Shown piece by piece: positions 59,785-64,000 of a DNA stretch of 64,000 nucleotides; the first letter of the stretch is position 1, and every line of letters begins with the position of its first letter. The position numbers were made by a program, and so were the translations under genes. Below the pieces are notes generated by a model. It made no database searches. It saw only the letters and a program-made list of their open reading frames with translations, and was not told the origin of the DNA. This DNA comes from Streptomyces sp. V3I7 (lineage in GTDB: Bacteria > Actinomycetota > Actinomycetes > Streptomycetales > Streptomycetaceae), in contig NZ_JAUSZK010000001.1 in the NCBI RefSeq assembly GCF_030817495.1, forward strand, positions 434,001 to 498,000. The letters run 5' to 3'.

Positions 59785-60494
59785 ATGGACGTCATCGAAC
59801 TCCTCCCCCAACTCCGCCTCCTTCGCTTCCCGGTGGGCCAGGCCTACCTGTGGGACGACGACGCCGAGGCGACGCTGATCGACGCGGGCCCGATCGGCTC
59901 CGGCCGGGCGATCGCCGAAGCCGTGACGGCCCTCGGCCACGCCCTCTCGGACGTACGCCGGATCGTGCTCACCCACTTCCACGAGGACCACGTGGGCGGC
60001 GCGGCCGAGTTGGCCGAACCGAGCGGCGCCGAGGTCCTGGCGCATGCCTTGGACGCACCAGTCGTCCGGGGCGAAGTCCCCTCTCCTCCCTCGGTGTTCG
60101 AGGACTGGGAGCGGCCGCTCCATGCCGAGGCCGTACGGCTCCTGCCTCCCGGCGAGCCCCTGCGCCCGCGCCAGGTGACCGACCTGTCCCACGGTGACAC
60201 CCTCCCCTTCGGCGCAGGCGACGCCCGAGTCGTCCACGTCCCGGGCCACACCCAGGGCAGCATCGCCCTCCATCTCCCGGCGCACGGCGTGCTGTTCACG
60301 GGGACGCGGTGGCCGCGGCGCCGGGTACAGGGGCGGTGATCCCGGGCGTCTTCAACCTCGACCGGACGCAAACCCTCGCGTCCTTCCGCCGGTTGGCCGC
60401 CCTGGAGACCGACGTGGTGTGCTTCGGCCACGGCGACCCGGTGCTCGGCCGAGCTTCGGCGGTACTCCGGGAGGCGGCGAAGGCGTACGACTGA
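59785..60494 (+). pseudogene. metallo-beta-lactamase-fold hydrolase, interrupted by a one-base deletion
   Basis: The frame from 59785 encodes ATLIDAGPIGSGRAIAEAV, the zinc motif HFHEDH in IVLTHFHEDHVGGAAEL near residue 72, and VVHVPGHTQGSIALHLPAHG near 155. It then breaks at VLFTGT. The last part is in another frame from about 60304: AAAPGTGAVIPGVFNLDRT and VVCFGHGDPVLGRASAVL, ending at 60494. Adding one G to the run at 60301-60303 restores FTGDAVAAAPG and a protein of about 236 residues. The family acts as glyoxalase-II-like or other hydrolases. The break sits in a G run, so a sequencing error is likely. The final codons merge into the 43-bp repeat array. Confidence 0.78.
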
Positions 60495-60665
60495 CCCTGC
60501 GGCGGCACTCCGGGAAGCGGCGAAGGCGTACGACTGACCCTGCGGCGGCACTCCGGGAAGCGGCGAAGGCGTACGACTGACCCTGCGGCGGCACTCCGGG
60601 AAGCGGCGAACACATACAGCTGACCCCCCGACCGGGCTCCGGGAGGCCGCGAAGACGTACGGCTT
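60459..60665. repeat. 43-base tandem repeat array, about 4-5 copies
   Basis: The array starts in the last codons of the metallo-beta-lactamase-fold gene and runs almost to the end of the convergent TmrB/NUDIX gene. TGA triplets recur exactly every 43 bases (60492, 60535, 60578, 60621). Two complete copies are nearly identical (CTGACCCTGCGGCGGCACTC, then CGGGAAGCGGCGAAGGCGTA, then CGA); the outer copies are diverged. Because 43 is not a multiple of three, the copies shift frame and are not a coding repeat. Confidence 0.85.
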
Positions 60666-60685
60666 CCCCGCCGCAACGCCGCCCA

Positions 60686-61726
60686 TCAGCCGACCGGCAC
60701 ACCGGCCTCCAGGTACAGCGCGGCGCCCCGCTCGCGCGCACGCAGCGCCCAGCGCAGCCGCTCGTAGCGGACCGGCGGCAGCATCTCGGCGGCCTCCTGC
60801 TCGGTGACGAAGCGCCAGTCGCGCAGCTCGGGGCCGGGCAGTTGCAGCGCCCGGGCGGCCGCGGGGTCGAGACGGCCGCCGTCGAAGAGCAGACGCAGGC
60901 CGCCGAAGCCCGGGGGCACCGGCCGCTCCCAGTCGACGACGAGCAGTCGCGGCACCTCCTCCAGCCGTATCCCGGTCTCCTCGGCGACCTCGCGCATCCC
61001 GCCCCGGGCGGGCGCCTCGCCGGGCTCGACGACACCGCCGGGGAACTCCCACCCGGCCTTGTACGTGGGGTCGACGAGCAGCACCCGGTCCTGTTCGTCG
61101 AAGAGCAGCACCCCGGCGGCGAGCGTCTCGGCGGTGGGCTCCGGCGTCTGCACGATGTCGCAGACCGGCAGGGTCCCGCTGCGGACGGCCTCGGCGACCT
61201 GGACGGCGGTCTCGTACGGGGTGAGCGCGCTCGTGTCGACCAGGTGGGCGTCGGCGGCGAGCCAGGAGGCGAGGGCGGCGCGGTACGGCTCGATGTGGTC
61301 GTACGACCACTGCCGTACCCGCATCTCGCCGTCGGGTAGGTCGGGCGGGAGCTCCCGCCCGGCTATTCGCTCGCGCAGGATCGTTTCGGCCGGGGCGAGG
61401 AGGACATGCCGGACCGCGATCCGACGCGCGGCGAGCCCGCCGAAGATCTCGTCGCGGTACTCCTGGCGCAGCAGGGTCATCGGGACCACGAGGGTCCCAC
61501 CGAGCTCGGCCAGCATCGCGGCGGCCGTGTCGATGACGAGCCGCCGCCAGATCGGCAGGTCCTGGAAGTCGCCGACCTCGGCGAGGTGTTTGGGCGGCAG
61601 CAACTGCGTGAGCGCCGCGCCGATGTCCTCGGGGTCGAAGAGCGTGCTGTTCGGGATCAGCTCGGTCAGTTCCCGCGCGGTGGTCGTCTTGCCGGCACCG
61701 AACGCACCGTTCACCCAGACGATCAC
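60686..61726 (-). CDS. TmrB-like ATP-binding domain fused to a NUDIX hydrolase
   Basis: 346 residues. The N-terminal half (1-~190) reads IVWVNGAFGAGKTTTARELT (P-loop near 10), then FDPEDIGAALTQLLPPKH and GGTLVVPMTLLRQEYRDEIF. This strongly resembles Bacillus TmrB, the ATP-binding tunicamycin-resistance protein. The C-terminal half (~210-346) is a NUDIX domain with the box GGVVEPGEAPARGGMREVAE (then ETG) near 245. GTG 61726 is chosen because GGGGGAG lies 4 bases upstream. The fusion suggests a kinase-like or sequestering ATPase working with a hydrolase on a nucleotide-linked compound. Confidence 0.85.
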   Translation of the reverse strand: MIVWVNGAFGAGKTTTARELTELIPNSTLFDPEDIGAALTQLLPPKHLAEVGDFQDLPIWRRLVIDTAAAMLAELGGTLVVPMTLLRQEYRDEIFGGLAARRIAVRHVLLAPAETILRERIAGRELPPDLPDGEMRVRQWSYDHIEPYRAALASWLAADAHLVDTSALTPYETAVQVAEAVRSGTLPVCDIVQTPEPTAETLAAGVLLFDEQDRVLLVDPTYKAGWEFPGGVVEPGEAPARGGMREVAEETGIRLEEVPRLLVVDWERPVPPGFGGLRLLFDGGRLDPAAARALQLPGPELRDWRFVTEQEAAEMLPPVRYERLRWALRARERGAALYLEAGVPVG

Positions 61727-61811
61727 GTTCTCCCCCTTATCCGTCGGCCCCCTGAGGCTTGCCCGCTCCACAGTGCCCCGGAAACCAGCCGCAGTTGAGG
61801 GACCACACACG

Positions 61812-61847
61812 GTGCCGGTGCCCCCGGCTGGACGGAGACACCGGCAC
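61812..61847 (-). terminator. hairpin after the small secreted-protein gene
   Basis: GTGCCGGTG (61812-61820) pairs perfectly with CACCGGCAC (61839-61847) across 18 bases. On the minus strand it lies just after the stop of the small secreted protein (61865) and before the TmrB/NUDIX gene. Confidence 0.5.
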
Positions 61848-61864
61848 GGGTGTGACGTGAGGGT

Positions 61865-62056
61865 CTACTCCTGACCCAGGGCGTCGTCGTCCACGGCGAA
61901 GCTGTCCTGGCTGAGGGTGTGGTCGACGGAGCCGATCGTCTCCTGGAGGTTCAGATCACCCACGACCTGGCTGTCCGCGCCGTGGGACGGGGTGATCGCG
62001 GCGACGACGAAGCCGGTGGCGAGGGAGGCGATGGCGAGCATGCTGCGCTTCTTCAT
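61865..62056 (-). CDS. small secreted protein
   Basis: 63 residues. A signal peptide is clear: basic MKKRS, hydrophobic MLAIASLATGFVVAAI, then PSHGADSQVV with a likely cut after HGA. The mature part is ~35 residues, acidic and Ser/Asp-rich (SVDHTLSQDSFAVDDDALGQ). There is no cysteine, so it is not a lipoprotein or a disulfide peptide. Small exported proteins like this are frequent in Streptomyces, but the function is unknown. It is flanked by a hairpin on the 3' side. Confidence 0.75.
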   Translation of the reverse strand: MKKRSMLAIASLATGFVVAAITPSHGADSQVVGDLNLQETIGSVDHTLSQDSFAVDDDALGQE

Positions 62057-62143
62057 GCCCCGTTCAACTACGGAACGGGGCCAGGGTCACGCGGATCGCG
62101 CCGGGTTCCGCCGCGCGATCCGGTGCGCGATCCGGCGCGGGCC

Positions 62144-63745
62144 TCAGTCGCCGGCCGTGAGCGCGCCGCTGAGCCGGTCGTGCAGCGCGGCGCTCCGCTG
62201 GTTCAGGCCGGTGATCTCCACGGTCTTGCCGCGCTGGGCGTACTTGCTCTCGACGGTGTCCAGGACAGCGACGGAGGACGCGTCCCAGACATGGGCGGCG
62301 GAGAGGTCGATCACGACCCGGTCGGGGTCGGTGGCGTACGCGAACCGGTCGACGAGGCCGTTGGCCGACGCGAAGAACAGCTGGCCTGCGACCCGGTAGA
62401 CCACCGTGCTGCCGTCGGGGTCGGTGACGGCGGTGACCTCGGCGAGGTGGGCGACGCGCTTGGCGAACACGATGATCGCGGTGATCGAGCCGACGACCAC
62501 TCCGACCGCGAGGTTGTGCGTCGCGACCACGCAGACGACCGTGACCACCATGACGGCGATCTCCCCGGCGGGCATCCGCTTGAGGGTGCTCGGTGCGATG
62601 GAGCTCCAGTCGAAGGTCGTGAACGCCACCATCACCATCACGGCGACCAGCGCGGCCATGGGAATGGCGGAGACGACCGGCCCCAGCACGAGGCAGAGCA
62701 CCAGCAGGAACACACCGGCGAGGAACGTGGACAGGCGCGTCCGGGCGCCGGCCACCTTCACGTTGATCATCGTCTGGCCGATCATCGCGCAGCCGCCCAT
62801 GCCGCCGAAGAAGCCGGTGACGATGTTGGCGATGCCCTGGCCGATGGACTCACGGGTCTTGTCGGAGGAAGTGTCGGTGATGTCGTCGACGAGCTTGGCG
62901 GTCAGCAGCGACTCCATCAGCCCGACCAGCGCCACGGCGAAGGCGTACGGCGCGATGGTGGTGAGGGTGTCCAGGGTGAACGGGACGTCGGGCAGACCCG
63001 GGACCGGCAGGGACGAGGGCAGTCCGCCCTTGTCGCCGACGGTCGGGACGGCGATGCCGGCCGCGACGGTGATCGCGGTGAGGGCGGCGATGGAGACCAG
63101 CGGGGCCGGGACGGCCTTCGTGATCTTCGGGAAGAACACCATGAGCGCCAGGCCGCCGACGATCAGCGGGTACACCGGCCAGGGCACGTTCCGCATCTCG
63201 GGCACCTGCGCCATGAAGATCAGCACCGCGAGCGCGTTGACGAAGCCGACCATGACCGAGCGCGGGACGAACCGCATCAGCTTCGCCACGCCCAGGGCGC
63301 CCAGGATCACCTGGAAGACACCGGCGAGGATGACCGCGGCGACGAGGTAGCCCAGGCCGTGCTCACGGTTGAGCGGCGCGATGACCAGGGCGGTGGCGCC
63401 CGCGGCCGCGGAGACCATGGCCCGGCGGCCGCCGACGACCGCGATCGTCACGGCGGTGGTGAAGGAGGTGAACAGGCCGACGGCGGGGTCCACCCCGGCG
63501 ATGACCGAGAAGGAGATCACCTCGGGGATGAGAGCGAGCGCGACCACCAGCCCGGCCAGCACCTCGGTACGCCAGACCTTCGGATCGGACAGCGAGCCGG
63601 GCCCCCGGCCACGCAGGGCCGCGAGCGGAGACGCGAGGAGAGCGGAGAGGGACAACGAAGCGGAAACCTGTCGTTCGGGCACACCGTTCGGGTGCGCCGG
63701 GAAGTGCGTGGGAGGAAGCGGGTGCCGAGTCGAGCCGATGCGCAC
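62144..63745 (-). CDS. SulP-family anion transporter with STAS domain
   Basis: Up to 533 residues. About 10-12 membrane helices lie between residues ~60 and ~430. The family text WRTEVLAGLVVALALIPEVI near 58 and GFFGGMGGCAMIGQTMINVK near 310 is conserved. A cytoplasmic STAS domain closes the protein (~435-530: VYRVAGQLFFASANGLVDRF, VIDLSAAHVWDASSVAVLDT). SulP proteins import sulfate, bicarbonate or other anions, usually with Na+ or H+. No sulfur genes are adjacent. The true start is uncertain: GTG 63745 opens the frame, and GTG 63682 gives a more standard N-terminus; neither has a clear ribosome site. Confidence 0.9.
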   Translation of the reverse strand: MRIGSTRHPLPPTHFPAHPNGVPERQVSASLSLSALLASPLAALRGRGPGSLSDPKVWRTEVLAGLVVALALIPEVISFSVIAGVDPAVGLFTSFTTAVTIAVVGGRRAMVSAAAGATALVIAPLNREHGLGYLVAAVILAGVFQVILGALGVAKLMRFVPRSVMVGFVNALAVLIFMAQVPEMRNVPWPVYPLIVGGLALMVFFPKITKAVPAPLVSIAALTAITVAAGIAVPTVGDKGGLPSSLPVPGLPDVPFTLDTLTTIAPYAFAVALVGLMESLLTAKLVDDITDTSSDKTRESIGQGIANIVTGFFGGMGGCAMIGQTMINVKVAGARTRLSTFLAGVFLLVLCLVLGPVVSAIPMAALVAVMVMVAFTTFDWSSIAPSTLKRMPAGEIAVMVVTVVCVVATHNLAVGVVVGSITAIIVFAKRVAHLAEVTAVTDPDGSTVVYRVAGQLFFASANGLVDRFAYATDPDRVVIDLSAAHVWDASSVAVLDTVESKYAQRGKTVEITGLNQRSAALHDRLSGALTAGD

Positions 63746-63866
63746 GGCCCCGTCGTCGCCGTGCGGCGGTACGGGGCCGGAAGCTTGTGGAGGAGAACGG
63801 GGCGACGGCGGTCGCGGGGCGACCGGGCTCCCGTTCCGGGGGCGGCATCGGCCCCGACTCGGCGGC

Positions 63867-63889
63867 GGGCGGCGTACGGTACGCCGCCC
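63867..63889. promoter_or_regulatory. long inverted repeat upstream of the SulP gene
   Basis: GGGCGGCGTAC (63867-63877), one base, then GTACGCCGCCC (63879-63889) form a perfect 11-1-11 dyad. It lies about 120-145 bases before the annotated SulP start. It may be an operator or a leader-RNA hairpin. Confidence 0.45.
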
Positions 63890-63910
63890 TTGCCTTCCAT
63901 AAATCTACCG

Positions 63911-63939
63911 CGCACGGAGTTGATCTCTTGCGCACGGAG
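63911..63939. repeat. direct repeats spaced two helical turns apart
   Basis: CGCACGGAG occurs at 63911-63919 and again at 63931-63939, exactly 20 bases apart. They lie between the SulP gene and whatever follows the window, a natural place for a regulator site. One copy could also serve as a ribosome site (GGAG) for a rightward gene. Confidence 0.4.
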
Positions 63940-64000
63940 CCGTCCCCGCGCTGACGAAGCGCAGCGCGAGCCCCTGCTGGAGCGTATCGGCGCCTACGAG
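63920..64000 (+). CDS. possible 5' end of a gene leaving the window
   Basis: A frame starting at TTG 63920, after GGAG, stays open to the last base (27 codons) and ends DEAQREPLLERIGAYE, which looks like an amphipathic helix of a real protein. It is divergent from SulP. It is too short to assign, and the start is uncertain. Confidence 0.25.
   Translation, partial: MISCARSRPRADEAQREPLLERIGAYE

Noticed and set aside
60459..60665. Possible CRISPR array
   Set aside because: The 43-base units are directly abutting with no unique spacers, contain gene-end sequence, and no cas genes are present.
1..64000. tRNA, rRNA, known riboswitch, insertion sequence or integrase
   Set aside because: I looked for cloverleaf-like GC stems with a conserved T-loop, rRNA motifs, transposase motifs and tyrosine-recombinase motifs and saw none. 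A tRNAscan or Rfam run would be decisive.

Overview
The window looks like a chromosomal segment of a Streptomyces or a close relative. The DNA is very GC-rich and coding third positions are almost all G or C. GTG starts are common, stop/start overlaps (ATGA, GTGA) are frequent, and several families are typical of the genus (Rv1733c-like, DUF4865, ROK, PucR, DeoR and a DGPF/ECF42 pair). No rRNA, tRNA, CRISPR array, insertion sequence or prophage was seen.

Layout. 1-3373: end of a sugar-uptake operon (two MalFG-type permeases, ROK repressor, Gfo/Idh/MocA oxidoreductase with a frameshift). 3374-5879: a decayed response-regulator remnant in AT-richer DNA, a palindromic operator, then a DUF1330 protein and an MFS exporter. 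5906-10991 (minus strand): GAF-PucR regulator, 3-hydroxybutyrate-type SDR, NUDIX hydrolase, apolipoprotein N-acyltransferase. 11207-18614: O-antigen-ligase-like protein (frameshifted), small membrane protein, glutamate-racemase-like protein, HpnB-type glycosyltransferase, double TerD-type protein, Pro/Gln-rich protein, MOSC protein, Rv1733c-like protein. 18776-24063: a beta-helix/AAA+ fusion ATPase convergent with a large polytopic membrane hydrolase. 24360-27910: DeoR regulator, Cds1-like cysteine desulfhydrase, a small unknown, a HATPase regulator. 27959-32944: MacB-type ABC exporter operon divergent from a TetR/DUF4865 pair across a perfect operator. 33000-37926: ROK protein, AlkB, RlmG-like methyltransferase, ECF42 sigma factor with its DGPF partner.

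The clearest pathway lies at 38031-47971. First comes a DeoR-controlled SIS isomerase plus class II ketose-bisphosphate aldolase. Next is an operon for tetronate (L-threonate and D-erythronate) catabolism: LtnD-, OtnK-, OtnC-, MFS-, OtnI- and DenD-like proteins and a GntR/FCD regulator. It should convert both C4 sugar acids to dihydroxyacetone phosphate. A large compound hairpin closes it. 48046-53217 (minus) holds a ThDP enzyme (frameshifted), a cyclase, a 51-residue Cys-rich peptide and a LuxR-type STAND regulator. 53413-63745 holds a two-component system, a TetR/deazaflavin-oxidoreductase pair with two operators, a geranylgeranyl-reductase family protein, an M20 peptidase, a metallo-beta-lactamase-fold protein (frameshifted) followed by a 43-bp tandem repeat, a TmrB-like/NUDIX fusion, a small secreted protein and a SulP transporter.

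Four otherwise intact conserved genes each carry one single-base G indel. That pattern suggests sequencing errors, and it should be checked before any of the four is called a pseudogene. Function calls come from recognising motifs and family resemblance by eye; no database search was run.
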